From positions 1-54,309 of the forward strand of contig CALLDR010000181.1 in the NCBI GenBank assembly GCA_937997955.1: DNA of 54,309 nt. Reading direction: 5' to 3'. The notes under the pieces were generated by a model. The model was not told where the DNA came from. It made no database searches and saw only the letters and a list, made by a program, of their open reading frames with translations. This DNA is from an uncultured Emergencia sp. Lineage in GTDB: Bacteria > Bacillota > Clostridia > Peptostreptococcales > Anaerovoracaceae. The stretch's first letter is position 1. Every line of letters begins with the position of its first letter. This document shows, one piece after another, positions 42,121 to 50,508 of the stretch. Position numbers and translations under genes: made by a program.

Positions 42121-42885
42121 ATGAGCAAAAGCAGCAAAATCCTACGAACTATTATGATGAAGCGGTATCTGTTCAATTTGGCGTTCCGCGTCCTGGTCTT
42201 CTGCGGCGCCTGCGCGGTCTATGTGTATGACAAGGTGTTTCTGACCAGCACTATGAGCCGTCCGGTCCTGTGGAGGATCGCGCCGCTCCATATTCTGTGG
42301 CTGGTCTTCATGATCACCATGCTCCTGCACATCTTTCCCACGAAGAAGCTGACCATGGCTCTGCGCAAGGCCGAGGGGGAGGAGTATCTGCCGCCTGAGA
42401 CCTACGGCCAGCTGGAGTTGTATCAGTTCGTCCAGGATCAAAATATCAAAGCGTGGCGGGTCATGCTCTGCTGGCTCTTTTTCAACGCCATCTTCGGCAT
42501 TTTGTACCTGCTGAAGATCATCGACAACACGGATCTGCTGATGCTGACCATCTTCTACTACCTGTGCGACTACATCTGCATCTTGTTTTACTGTCCGTTC
42601 CAGCATTTGATCATGAAAAACCGCTGCTGCGTCAACTGCCGGATCTACGACTGGGGCCATTTCATGATGTTTACGCCCATGCTGTTTATCCGGGATTTCT
42701 TCAGCTGGAGCCTGTTCTTTACTTCTTGCGTGGTGCTGATCCACTGGGAGATCATCTACGCCAAGCATCCGGAGCGGTTTTGGTACGGCTCCAATCAAAG
42801 GCTGCAGTGCGCCAGCTGCAGCGATAAAACCTGTCAGATCAAGCGCCGGCTGGGCTGGATGGAAAAGAGCGCCGGACGGCGGTGA
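42121..42885 (+). CDS. membrane protein with two cysteine clusters, unrecognised
   Basis: A 254-residue protein that I cannot assign to a named family. It has about five membrane spans in two groups: two near the N-terminus (VFCGACAVYVYDKVF and LHILWLVFMITMLLHIF) and three in the second half. A Cys pair CCVNC precedes RIYDWGHFMMFTP and a terminal CASCSDKTC follows the last span, which suggests metal or Fe-S binding or redox. The pattern of loops and cysteines resembles uncharacterised clostridial membrane proteins. It follows the LysR gene on the same strand. ATG 42121 follows AGGAGG. Confidence 0.65.
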   Translation: MSKSSKILRTIMMKRYLFNLAFRVLVFCGACAVYVYDKVFLTSTMSRPVLWRIAPLHILWLVFMITMLLHIFPTKKLTMALRKAEGEEYLPPETYGQLELYQFVQDQNIKAWRVMLCWLFFNAIFGILYLLKIIDNTDLLMLTIFYYLCDYICILFYCPFQHLIMKNRCCVNCRIYDWGHFMMFTPMLFIRDFFSWSLFFTSCVVLIHWEIIYAKHPERFWYGSNQRLQCASCSDKTCQIKRRLGWMEKSAGRR

Positions 42886-42951
42886 AAAAGGGGGAATACG
42901 GCCGGCCTGGAAGGCGGCTGGCCCCGACCGCGGCCCGGCTGTATAGACCAG

Positions 42952-43047
42952 GCGGCTTTCCGGGCGGCTTTCCGGGCGGCCCTGAGGCTGCAGACGATCC
43001 GGCAGCCGCCCGACCTTCTTGTATCCGCGGCCGCTTTATGGTAAAAT
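42952..43047 (+). promoter_or_regulatory. short repeat and extended -10 before the amidohydrolase
   Basis: A 12-bp direct repeat GCGGCTTTCCGG occurs twice in tandem near 42952-42976. An extended -10 promoter TGG-TAAAAT lies at 43039-43047, 35 bases before the gene. Confidence 0.5.
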
Positions 43048-43081
43048 ATTGAAAACTTTTGCAGGAAATGAGGAGATATAG

Positions 43082-44359
43082 ATGAAATACGCTTTTACAC
43101 ATGCCAATTTGCTGGACGGCAGCCGGGATATGGCGGTTCAGCAGAACATGACAGTGCTGACCGACGGCGAAACCATCGTGTCCATAGAAGAGGGCGGCGC
43201 GGCGCCTTCCGGTTATACTGAGATCGATCTGTCCGGCCGCTGGCTGATGCCGGGTATGATCAACGCCCACGTCCATCTGCCCGGTACGGGCAAGCCTACC
43301 AGCTCCAGCGAGGCCAACAATCTGGCCGCGAAGATAGACAAGTCCCGCATCATGCAGGCGGTGCTGGAACAGATGGTGAAGAAGAATATCCTGACCTCCC
43401 TTCATTCCGGCGTGACGACCCTGCGGTCCATGGGAGAGGTCAGCTACCGGGATCTGGCCAACAAAGCCAGGATCGAGGCGGGCAAGTACGTGGGACCGCG
43501 GGTGCTGGCCTGCGGGTACGGCGTTACGGTCCACGGCGGCCATACCGACGGACTCATGGGAATTCCGTGCGAGACGCCGGAGCAGTGCCGCCGGGTTATC
43601 GCGGACGACGCGGCCCATCACGCCGACTGGATCAAAATCTTTGTCACCGGCGGTGTCTTTGACGCAGAGGTCAAAGGAGAACCGGGCGTTGTCAGAATGA
43701 GCTATGAGCTGGCAAAGGCTTCCTGTGATGAAGCCCACCGGCTGGGCTATCGGGTGGCCTCCCATACGGAAAGCACCGAAGGCGTGCGCATCGCGCTGAA
43801 AGCCGGCGTGGATACCATAGAGCACGGAGCCCATATGGACCAGGAGATCATCGACCTGTACAAAGCCCGTCAGGCGGCGGTCATCTGCACCATTTCACCG
43901 GCGGTCGCCATCGCGAAGCTGCCCGGAGAGCTGACCAAGATGACGAAGGTCAACCGGTACAACGCGGAGGTGGTCATGGACCACATCATCGAAAGCGCCA
44001 GACAGGCGCTGGAGCGCGACATTCCCGTAGGGCTTGGCACCGACGCGTCCTGCCCGTACATCACCCATTATGACCTGTGGCGGGAGGTCTGCTACTTCGC
44101 CAAATACTGCGGCGTCAGCAACGCTTTCGCCCTGCACACCGTGACCCTTCGCAACGCGGAGATCCTGGGCATCGACCATGTTACCGGCTCCATCAAAGCA
44201 GGCAAGTGCGCGGATCTCATCGTGCTGGATCAAAATCCGCTGGAAGACCTGGCCGCGCTTCGCCATGTGAAGATGGTCATGGCCCGGGGAAATCTGATCC
44301 GGCAGCCAAAGGTCAAACGGATCGAATATATCGATAAAGAGCTGGATCAGCTGATGTAA
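43082..44359 (+). CDS. amidohydrolase-family metal hydrolase
   Basis: A 425-residue amidohydrolase (imidazolonepropionase/prolidase-like group). Metal-site motifs are NAHVHLPG near residue 62, the Lys in WIKIFVTGG, His in ASHTES, His in IEHGAHM and Asp in GTDASCPY. It probably hydrolyses a cyclic amide, N-acyl amino acid or dipeptide; the substrate is not readable. ATG 43082 follows GAGGAGATATAG. A degenerate GAAGCTGAT repeat fills the 63-base gap after it. Confidence 0.87.
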   Translation: MKYAFTHANLLDGSRDMAVQQNMTVLTDGETIVSIEEGGAAPSGYTEIDLSGRWLMPGMINAHVHLPGTGKPTSSSEANNLAAKIDKSRIMQAVLEQMVKKNILTSLHSGVTTLRSMGEVSYRDLANKARIEAGKYVGPRVLACGYGVTVHGGHTDGLMGIPCETPEQCRRVIADDAAHHADWIKIFVTGGVFDAEVKGEPGVVRMSYELAKASCDEAHRLGYRVASHTESTEGVRIALKAGVDTIEHGAHMDQEIIDLYKARQAAVICTISPAVAIAKLPGELTKMTKVNRYNAEVVMDHIIESARQALERDIPVGLGTDASCPYITHYDLWREVCYFAKYCGVSNAFALHTVTLRNAEILGIDHVTGSIKAGKCADLIVLDQNPLEDLAALRHVKMVMARGNLIRQPKVKRIEYIDKELDQLM

Positions 44360-44422
44360 CAAGAAGCTTGTATAACTGAGGAAGCTGATATAGCAGAAGA
44401 AACTGATGTGATAGGAGAAGCT

Positions 44423-44794
44423 ATGGAAAAGAAAATCCTTTTGTTTCATGTCGAAAAAGAAAAGCGGCAGCAGATAGAAATCCTCTGCGCGTCGCAGGGC
44501 ATCGTGCCTGCAGCCGTGGAAAGAAAGCAGTACGGCGACCCGCTGGGAAGCCTGGTGGGTATTCCCGGTCTTAAGAAGCGGGGCAAGGGATACCGCGGCC
44601 CGGAGCTTCCGGGAGAAATGCTGGTATTCTTCGGTCTGGACTCCGACGCCCTGGACCTCTTTCTGGACGGATACCGCCAGGCCGGCATCGCGCCTATCCC
44701 CATCAAAGGGGTCATGACCCCTTACAACATGGTCTGGAGCGCGGAGCAGCTGTTTAAAGAGCTGTCGGAAGAACACAAAAAAATGCAGGGATAA
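44423..44794 (+). CDS. DUF3783-like small protein
   Basis: A 123-residue soluble protein. The KKILLFHVEKEK start, the central LVFFGLDSDALDLFLDGYR and the KGVMTPYNMVW segment match what I know of DUF3783 proteins from clostridia, whose function is unknown. ATG 44423 follows AGGAGAAG. It lies between an amidohydrolase and an SDR gene on the same strand with short gaps, so it is likely cotranscribed. Confidence 0.7.
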   Translation: MEKKILLFHVEKEKRQQIEILCASQGIVPAAVERKQYGDPLGSLVGIPGLKKRGKGYRGPELPGEMLVFFGLDSDALDLFLDGYRQAGIAPIPIKGVMTPYNMVWSAEQLFKELSEEHKKMQG

Positions 44795-44812
44795 GAGGGG
44801 GACAAAACGGAA

Positions 44813-45601
44813 ATGGAAAAATGCGCGGTGGTGACCGGCGCCTCAAAGGGGATCGGTCTGGAAATTGCGAGGAAGCTGAGTGAGGAAGGCTATCAGGTCT
44901 TTGGCCTGTCCAGGACCAAAGGGCCTCTGCGGGAGGTAACGTGGATATCCTGTGATGTGACCGACAGCAGGAGTGTAAGCGACGGATTCGCGGAGGTGCT
45001 TCAGGCGGCGGGAAGGATCGATGTCCTGGTAGCCAACGCCGGCATGGGCATTTCCGGGGCGGCGGAATTCGCGCCGGAGGCCGACTACCGCAGACAGTTT
45101 GAGGTCAACGATTTTGGAACTGTTGCCTGCGCCCAGAAGGCGGCGGCTGTCATGCGCGGGCAGGGCGGAGGCAGGATCCTGTTCATCTCTTCACTGGCGG
45201 CGATTTTCCCGCTGCCCTTTCAGAGCTTTTACTCGGCCAGCAAGGCGGCTCTCAACGGGTTCAGCGACGCCCTGGGCATCGAGCTGAAACCCTTTGGCGT
45301 GCAGACCTGCGCCATCATGCTCAATGACGTGAGGACAGAATTTACAGATAACCGAGTGAAGACGGCGGACGGAGATGACGTCTATGGCGGACGCATCAAA
45401 GCCTCCGTATCCAAGATGGAAAAATCCGAGCGAAACGGCATGACGCCGCGGCAGGTAGCCGACGTGGCATGGAGCCTGCTCCAGCGGAGAAAAATGCCGT
45501 CCCACAAGATCGTGGGAATTTCCAACGAGTTCCTGGGGCTCCTTTACCGATTGCTGCCGACGGATACCATGCTCTGGCTTTTGGGAAAAATCTACGGCTA
45601 G
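44813..45601 (+). CDS. short-chain dehydrogenase/reductase
   Basis: A 262-residue classical SDR. Cofactor motif TGASKGIGLEIARKL near residues 9-23, NAGMG, the catalytic Ser in FISSLAA and Tyr/Lys in YSASKAA near residue 141. SRTKG after strand 2 suggests NADP(H). The C-terminus (SNEFLGLLYRLLPTDTMLWLL) is hydrophobic, as in lipid-related SDRs. Substrate unknown. ATG 44813 follows AGAGGGGGAC. Confidence 0.88.
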   Translation: MEKCAVVTGASKGIGLEIARKLSEEGYQVFGLSRTKGPLREVTWISCDVTDSRSVSDGFAEVLQAAGRIDVLVANAGMGISGAAEFAPEADYRRQFEVNDFGTVACAQKAAAVMRGQGGGRILFISSLAAIFPLPFQSFYSASKAALNGFSDALGIELKPFGVQTCAIMLNDVRTEFTDNRVKTADGDDVYGGRIKASVSKMEKSERNGMTPRQVADVAWSLLQRRKMPSHKIVGISNEFLGLLYRLLPTDTMLWLLGKIYG

Positions 45602-45615
45602 GCCTTTTGAGAGAC

Positions 45616-45663
45616 GCAAAGACAAAAGGCGCGAAGACAAACGGCATGAAGACAAACAAAGAT
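45616..45663 (+). repeat. short AAGACAAA tandem repeat after the SDR gene
   Basis: Three units of about 16 bp (GCAAAGACAAAAGGCGC, GAAGACAAACGGCAT, GAAGACAAACAAAGAT) follow the SDR stop. The rest of the gap to 45848 is AT-rich without visible genes. Confidence 0.65.
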
Positions 45664-45848
45664 GTAAAGGCGTAAAACCGATTTAAACGCCAATTTGAAG
45701 GGCGATTCGTATGGAAGCACATGGAAACATATGGAATTATATCGAATCTTGAGGGAAACGCGAGATGAAATGAATGGTGAATTGTTACAAATGTTGCAAT
45801 TCGTTATAAAATCCTTTTAAAAAATCGCGTAATAAGGCCCAGAGGGGA

Positions 45849-45933
45849 TTGACTTTTTAACCGGAGGAGTGATAGAATATACATAAGCGAGTTGCCCATG
45901 GCGTAAGTCCAGCTGAGGGTTCTCGCTATTTTT
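45849..45933 (+). promoter_or_regulatory. promoter and structured leader of the DUF2798-like gene
   Basis: TTGACT (45849-45854), 18-bp spacer and TAGAAT (45873-45878). The transcript would begin near the hairpin AGCGAG (45886-45891)...CTCGCT (45922-45927), with an inner CCC/GGG pair and a 19-base loop, followed by ATTTTT. A terminator-like hairpin between promoter and gene suggests attenuation or a small riboswitch; I cannot name a class. Confidence 0.55.
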
Positions 45934-45958
45934 GTGTTAAAACAAAGGAGATTTTACG

Positions 45959-46498
45959 ATGAGACTGGAAACGAGAGCGGAAAAATTCCTGATGGGGTTT
46001 TGCATGAGCGCCAGCATGATCATCTTCATGTGCAGTGTGAATAAATTTCAGATGGAAGGTATCAATGCGGACAACATCGTGCAGATTTTAGTTCATTATC
46101 CCCTGGAAATCGTCTTTGTTATGCTCCTGAGCGATTTTGTCGCGGCGCCTCTTGTGGGAAAGCTTTTGACCCTGGTTGCCGGTGAGCACGAATCCAGGAA
46201 CGCCATGATCTTTTTCAGAACTTTTTTTCTGACATTGATCATGAGCATGATCATGACCATTTGCGGTCCGGTGATCGGAAGACTGGGCGCGGATTACATG
46301 GCTCCGATGGCGGGCTACTCAAATTTCTTTTCCTGGGCGTTCTGCACTTGGATCAACCGCTGGAGGATGAACTTCACCATGGGCTTCCTGTGGAGCTTAC
46401 TGTGTGCCGGGCCGTTCAGCAGATGGGTGGTCAAAACCTATCGAGCAAAGAGCGGCAGCGGAGAATTCCAGAAAAAATGCGCCAATCTGACAGAGTAA
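45959..46498 (+). CDS. DUF2798-like four-span membrane protein
   Basis: A 179-residue protein with four hydrophobic segments arranged as two similar halves (FLMGFCMSASMIIFMC and FFSWAFCTWINRWRMNFTMGF). This resembles the DUF2798 repeat, for which no function is known. ATG 45959 follows AAGGAGATTTTACG. Expression is probably controlled by its structured leader. Its stop codon is inside the first unit of an 18-bp tandem repeat. Confidence 0.7.
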   Translation: MRLETRAEKFLMGFCMSASMIIFMCSVNKFQMEGINADNIVQILVHYPLEIVFVMLLSDFVAAPLVGKLLTLVAGEHESRNAMIFFRTFFLTLIMSMIMTICGPVIGRLGADYMAPMAGYSNFFSWAFCTWINRWRMNFTMGFLWSLLCAGPFSRWVVKTYRAKSGSGEFQKKCANLTE

Positions 46499-46575
46499 TA
46501 GATTCTGACAGAGCAATAAATACTGACGGAGCGACAAATGCTGACAGAACAATAAATACTGACAGAACAACAAAC
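46486..46575 (+). repeat. five 18-bp tandem units spanning the gene end
   Basis: Units at 46486, 46504, 46522, 46540 and 46558, form TCTGACAGAGTAATAGAT and variants. The first unit holds the last codons and stop of the preceding gene; in later copies the TAA is changed to CAA or GAC. Exact 18-bp spacing throughout. Confidence 0.9.
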
Positions 46576-46940
46576 GCAGCTGGGAATTTGATATATTAAA
46601 AATCAAATATATGATTTAACAAATAAAGAAAAACAGCAGAAGACTACAAAACTGCAGCCGATGGGATATGCGCACACAATGCGCCGGCTGCAGTTTTTTT
46701 GTGTTCACGGGGCGCTGTCCGCGGCGGTCATATTTGTCAGCGAGATCGCAAAACGCTGACCGGGCTGACAGCTTTGATCCAGCTGATCCAACCGATGGAG
46801 CTGATGGAGTTGGTCTTTTAAGGCGTATAAAAGAATTTAGCCCAATTCATTCCGTAAGTCTGTATCGAATCTAACTGCGCCGCCTGTCCCGATGAGCCTG
46901 CCGCTGAAATGAAACACAGTATCTTTTCAGCTGTATTTAT
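46576..46940. other. gene-free interval
   Basis: No credible gene. It holds the terminator at 46648-46700 and, around 46770-46820, a loose GCTGAT/GATGGAG repeat. Confidence 0.55.
46648..46700 (+). terminator. terminator after the DUF2798-like gene
   Basis: AAACTGCAGCCG (46649-46660) pairs with CGGCTGCAGTTT (46685-46696), with an inner GCGC pair, followed by TTTT. Confidence 0.8.
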
Positions 46941-47056
46941 GGTATAATATTTCCGAAATTGAAGAGGGCGCGGCGCTGACGCAGGATTGGACGGCGCTGC
47001 CGCGAGATAATACAGCGCTGCCGTGAGATAATACGGCGCTGCCGCGGAGTCGGAAA
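46940..47056 (+). promoter_or_regulatory. rlmD promoter and 21-bp repeat leader
   Basis: Extended -10 TGG-TATAAT (46940-46948). The leader then carries 21-bp tandem units at 46973-46993, 46994-47014 and 47015-47035 plus a partial fourth, of the form GCGCTGCCGCGAGATAATAC. The gene starts at 47080. Confidence 0.65.
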
Positions 47057-47079
47057 CTAACGACAGGAGAGTTTTAAAA

Positions 47080-48555
47080 ATGGAAAAAGGACAAATTGTT
47101 CATTTAACAATAGAAGATATAACCGGCGAAGGCCAGGGCGTCGGCAGAAGCGACGGCATGGCAGTCTTTGTCAAAGGAGCGGTGGTCGGCGACATAGTAG
47201 AGGCAGAGCTGACGAAGGTGAAGAAAAACTATGCTTTTGGGCGGCTTTGTAAGATCCTGGAGCCGTCACCGGAGCGGATTGAGCCCCTTTGTCCCTATAT
47301 GGGCCAGTGCGGCGGATGTCTCTATGGCGCGTTGTCCTATGAGGGTCAGCTGGCGTTGAAGGAAAAGCAGGTCAGGGACAAGCTGATCCGCCTTGGCGGG
47401 CTGACGGACCCTGTAGTACGGCCCATCATCGGCATGGATGAGCCGTTTCGATATCGGAACAAGGCGTCTATGCCCGTATGGACCGGCGGCATCATCACCC
47501 GCAAAGGCGGCGTGGTCGAGAATCTGGGTGAACCGGCCGTAGGGTTTTATCGGGCTAAAAGCCACGAGGTCATCGACTGCCGCGACTGCCTGCTGCAGTC
47601 AGAACCGGCCATGGCGGCGGCGGAGGCCCTGCGCCAGTTTATGATCTCCGACAACATTACCGCCTACGACCCTAAGTGGGAGAAAGGCCTGATGCGCCAT
47701 CTGGTGGTAAGGACCGCCAGAGGCACCGGCGAGGTTATGGTGGTGCTGGTCATCAACGGCAAAGGCATACCCAATGGAGCGAAGCTGGTGGAAATGCTGG
47801 ACGACTATGTCTACGACCTGCCTCCTGCGGAGAACGGAGTGGAATACAGCCTGGAAAGCGTCGTCATCAATATCAACAAAGGAAAGAACGGCAGCCTTCC
47901 GGGCAGCATCTTCGGAGAGGAGTGCGTGACGATAGCGGGCAAACCGACGATTCTGGAAGAGGTGGACGGCCTGCAGTTTGAGATCTCACCGCTGTCCTTT
48001 TATCAGGTGAACCCGGTGCAGATGGAGCGGCTTTATGATAAGGCCATGGAGTACGCGGCCCTGACCGGCGACGAGACCGTGCTGGACCTGTACTGCGGCG
48101 TGGGGACCATCGGCCTATTCGCCGTGCAGGCAGGAGCCGGCCGTGTCATCGGTATCGAATCCGTCAAAGCCGCGGTCATCGACGCCAATCGCAACGCCGT
48201 CATCAACGGTATCGTCAACGCGCGCTACGTCTGCGGCCGCGCCGAGGAAGAATTGCCGAAGCTGATCCGCGGAGAAGGCGCCGCAGCTGACGACGAGGGT
48301 CTGCGTGTAGAAAAAGCTGACGTGGTCTTTCTTGACCCGCCCAGGGCTGGCTGCGACGTCAGGCTTTTAGACAGCGTGATCAAAGGGTGTCCGTCGCGCA
48401 TCGTCTACGTGTCCTGCGATCCGGCGACCCTGGCCCGCGATGTGAAATACTTGTGCCAAAACGGATATCAGTTCGTGGAGGCTGCGCCCGTGGATATGTT
48501 CCCGTGGAGCGGGCATGTGGAGACGGTATGTTTGATGTCAAGAAGAGAGAAATAA
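47080..48555 (+). CDS. rlmD: 23S rRNA (uracil-5-)-methyltransferase, RlmD/RumA type
   Basis: A 491-residue SAM-dependent RNA m5U methyltransferase. N-terminal TRAM domain (residues 1-60), Fe-S cysteines in CPYMGQCGGC and CRDC, SAM motif VLDLYCGVGTIGLF near residue 335, and catalytic VYVSCDPATLARD near residue 450. It methylates a uridine in 23S rRNA; exact position within the TrmA/RlmCD family is not certain. ATG 47080 follows GACAGGAGAG. Confidence 0.9.
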   Translation: MEKGQIVHLTIEDITGEGQGVGRSDGMAVFVKGAVVGDIVEAELTKVKKNYAFGRLCKILEPSPERIEPLCPYMGQCGGCLYGALSYEGQLALKEKQVRDKLIRLGGLTDPVVRPIIGMDEPFRYRNKASMPVWTGGIITRKGGVVENLGEPAVGFYRAKSHEVIDCRDCLLQSEPAMAAAEALRQFMISDNITAYDPKWEKGLMRHLVVRTARGTGEVMVVLVINGKGIPNGAKLVEMLDDYVYDLPPAENGVEYSLESVVININKGKNGSLPGSIFGEECVTIAGKPTILEEVDGLQFEISPLSFYQVNPVQMERLYDKAMEYAALTGDETVLDLYCGVGTIGLFAVQAGAGRVIGIESVKAAVIDANRNAVINGIVNARYVCGRAEEELPKLIRGEGAAADDEGLRVEKADVVFLDPPRAGCDVRLLDSVIKGCPSRIVYVSCDPATLARDVKYLCQNGYQFVEAAPVDMFPWSGHVETVCLMSRREK

Positions 48556-48703
48556 ATAGCGAAAAGTAGCGTATTTACGGGCTTTTTTGAGATTTAGCAA
48601 TAGCTCATGAAAGTCCGTAATTGTTATATGAAAACATATCTACTGCAAAATCAGTCAAAGGGTTTAGGCTGTGGAGTAGATGTCAGAGGTTGTGGCACTA
48701 GGA

Positions 48704-48760
48704 TAGATGTTATCTAGGGTGCTAACTCAATTTGAGTGAGTGATTTAGATGTTGTCTAAT
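48704..48760 (+). promoter_or_regulatory. promoter with repeated TAGATGTT-TCTA palindromes
   Basis: TTGAGT (48732-48737), 17-bp spacer and TCTAAT (48755-48760). The near-palindrome TAGATGTTATCTA (48704-48716) recurs as TAGATGTTGTCTA (48746-48758), overlapping the -10, exactly 42 bp away; weaker copies lie near 48677 and 48798. Likely an operator for the TIR-like gene. Confidence 0.55.
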
Positions 48761-48827
48761 CCGGCAACTCGACTGTTGGCGTTATGTAAGGCAGTGGATT
48801 AGATTTTATGGAAAGGTGTTGATAATA

Positions 48828-50450
48828 GTGAGTGATTCGCAAATTACTATTTTTTACTCATGGCAATCAGATTTGCCCGGAAGTGAGACAAGAAATATTA
48901 TACAAGATGGCATTAAAGATGCAGTTCGTTTGTTGAGAGATACTGTCGATATTGAAGCAGACCGTGATACTAAGGGTGAGTATGGTTCTCCAGATATCGC
49001 AAATACGATTTTTTCTAAGATTGATGAGTGTGATATTTTCGTTGCTGATGTAAGTGCGGTTTGCAAATATGAGGTAACGGATAAAGACGGAAATGTAAAA
49101 ATCAAATATATGCCAAATCCTAACGTTATGTTAGAACTGGGATACGCAACTCATGTTGTTGGATGGGAAAATGTTATTTGTGTTCTAAATGCTGATTACG
49201 GCTCGCCAGAAGATATGTCTTTTGATATTGCAAGTCGAAGGTTAACTCCGTTTTCGTTAAAGGATGGCTCTAGTAAAGGAGATGCAAAACGATACATTAA
49301 AGGCGTAATACAAGAAACAGTAGAACACATTTTAGAAAATGGTAAGCGTGTTAAATCTGGATTCTCTGATTTACGTTTAGGTTGTTATGTTGATAGTTCA
49401 GTTTCTAATTTAGTTAATCCGATTGAAATATCAAAATCTATTTCTTTTGTTGAGCACAGAGAAAAAATAATAAAAGAGTGCCTTAGTTTGGTAGAACAAA
49501 TTAAGAATTTGAAAATAACAGAGCCATCAAAACTTCAAAGTGCAGAGTGCGAGACGGATTCAGAGGAATCGAAAGAAGCAACTAGTATCGTTAGAAAAGA
49601 TGGTTCGGTACTGACTCCAGTTGCTAATTCTTTTAAACTAAATCTTTTTAAATTACAAAGAGTGCTTATCAAAGATGAAGATAGAGATGCAATAACCACT
49701 TTATGCAAAGAATACCTTGATGTGGATATATCACGAGAAACAGGATTCTTTGACATAGGAAACTTGGAAAGGAGATATGATGCGCTATCATCATATTCGT
49801 ATGAAGGAACAAAGGAAGAAGAATGCAAACACGACAATATCATAATGCTAGATTGTAATTTACATCTTATACAAATGTTGGATTGGTATGTAACGACTTT
49901 TGATGGCTTGTTTTTCATGCCGCTTGCAATTGAAAATGTATCTACAGTTTACGATGAGGAAATAGATGTCCACATCAAAGTGAATAAAGCTGCAGTTGAT
50001 ATTATTGTCCCTTCGAAGAAACTTATAAATTCAGATATGCAAGGATTAGAAGGATTTGTTTATGAAGAAGGGGTGATTAAGGAACTCCTAATGATGGCTG
50101 AGTCAGCAGATATTTCTTATGACACGGACATATCATATAATTTGGCGGATAGCTTGGCTGAAAGTCAGGCTGCTGTGAGAGCACATTTCAGTAGCGCTGG
50201 GATTAACGGAAATCCAAGATATGATTCTGAAGATTATGAAAGGGAGATATCTAAGTATATTGCAAAGCCTATTATTGATGGTGGCAGTGAATTTGAATTC
50301 GTTGTTACTTCTTTGAGGGCTAAAGAGAAAAAATGGTTAGGGCCAGCTCTATTATTACGTCCGTTGACAGATAGTTTCGATATCGAATACAGTATAAAAT
50401 CTAAGCATTCAGATGGGAATTTATCTGGAGTAATAACATACACTAAATAA
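48828..50450 (+). CDS. TIR-like domain protein, putative antiviral effector
   Basis: A 540-residue protein. The first 150 or so residues resemble the TIR-like/nucleotide-binding domain of bacterial defence proteins: IFYSWQSDLPGSETRN, DRDTKGEYGSPDIANTIF, CDIFVADVS and PNPNVMLELGYATHV, whose Glu is in the catalytic position of NAD-cleaving TIR domains. The remaining 390 residues are unrecognised and could sense infection or form a scaffold. Codon use is AT-rich, unlike the upstream genes, and a serine recombinase element follows, so it is likely a horizontally gained defence gene. GTG 48828 is preferred (AAGGTG nine bases before); GTG 48816 and TTG 48819 are alternatives. Confidence 0.72.
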   Translation: MSDSQITIFYSWQSDLPGSETRNIIQDGIKDAVRLLRDTVDIEADRDTKGEYGSPDIANTIFSKIDECDIFVADVSAVCKYEVTDKDGNVKIKYMPNPNVMLELGYATHVVGWENVICVLNADYGSPEDMSFDIASRRLTPFSLKDGSSKGDAKRYIKGVIQETVEHILENGKRVKSGFSDLRLGCYVDSSVSNLVNPIEISKSISFVEHREKIIKECLSLVEQIKNLKITEPSKLQSAECETDSEESKEATSIVRKDGSVLTPVANSFKLNLFKLQRVLIKDEDRDAITTLCKEYLDVDISRETGFFDIGNLERRYDALSSYSYEGTKEEECKHDNIIMLDCNLHLIQMLDWYVTTFDGLFFMPLAIENVSTVYDEEIDVHIKVNKAAVDIIVPSKKLINSDMQGLEGFVYEEGVIKELLMMAESADISYDTDISYNLADSLAESQAAVRAHFSSAGINGNPRYDSEDYEREISKYIAKPIIDGGSEFEFVVTSLRAKEKKWLGPALLLRPLTDSFDIEYSIKSKHSDGNLSGVITYTK

Positions 50451-50455
50451 AGAAA

Positions 50456-50497
50456 TGCTCCCATCACTGAATTAATTTCCAGCGGTGAGGAGCTTTT
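50456..50497 (+). terminator. terminator after the TIR-like gene
   Basis: ATGCTCCCATCACTG and CAGCGGTGAGGAGC form an imperfect stem followed by TTTT; on the other strand it can end the convergent recombinase transcript. Confidence 0.6.
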
Positions 50498-50508
50498 GCT
50501 GTCTATGC

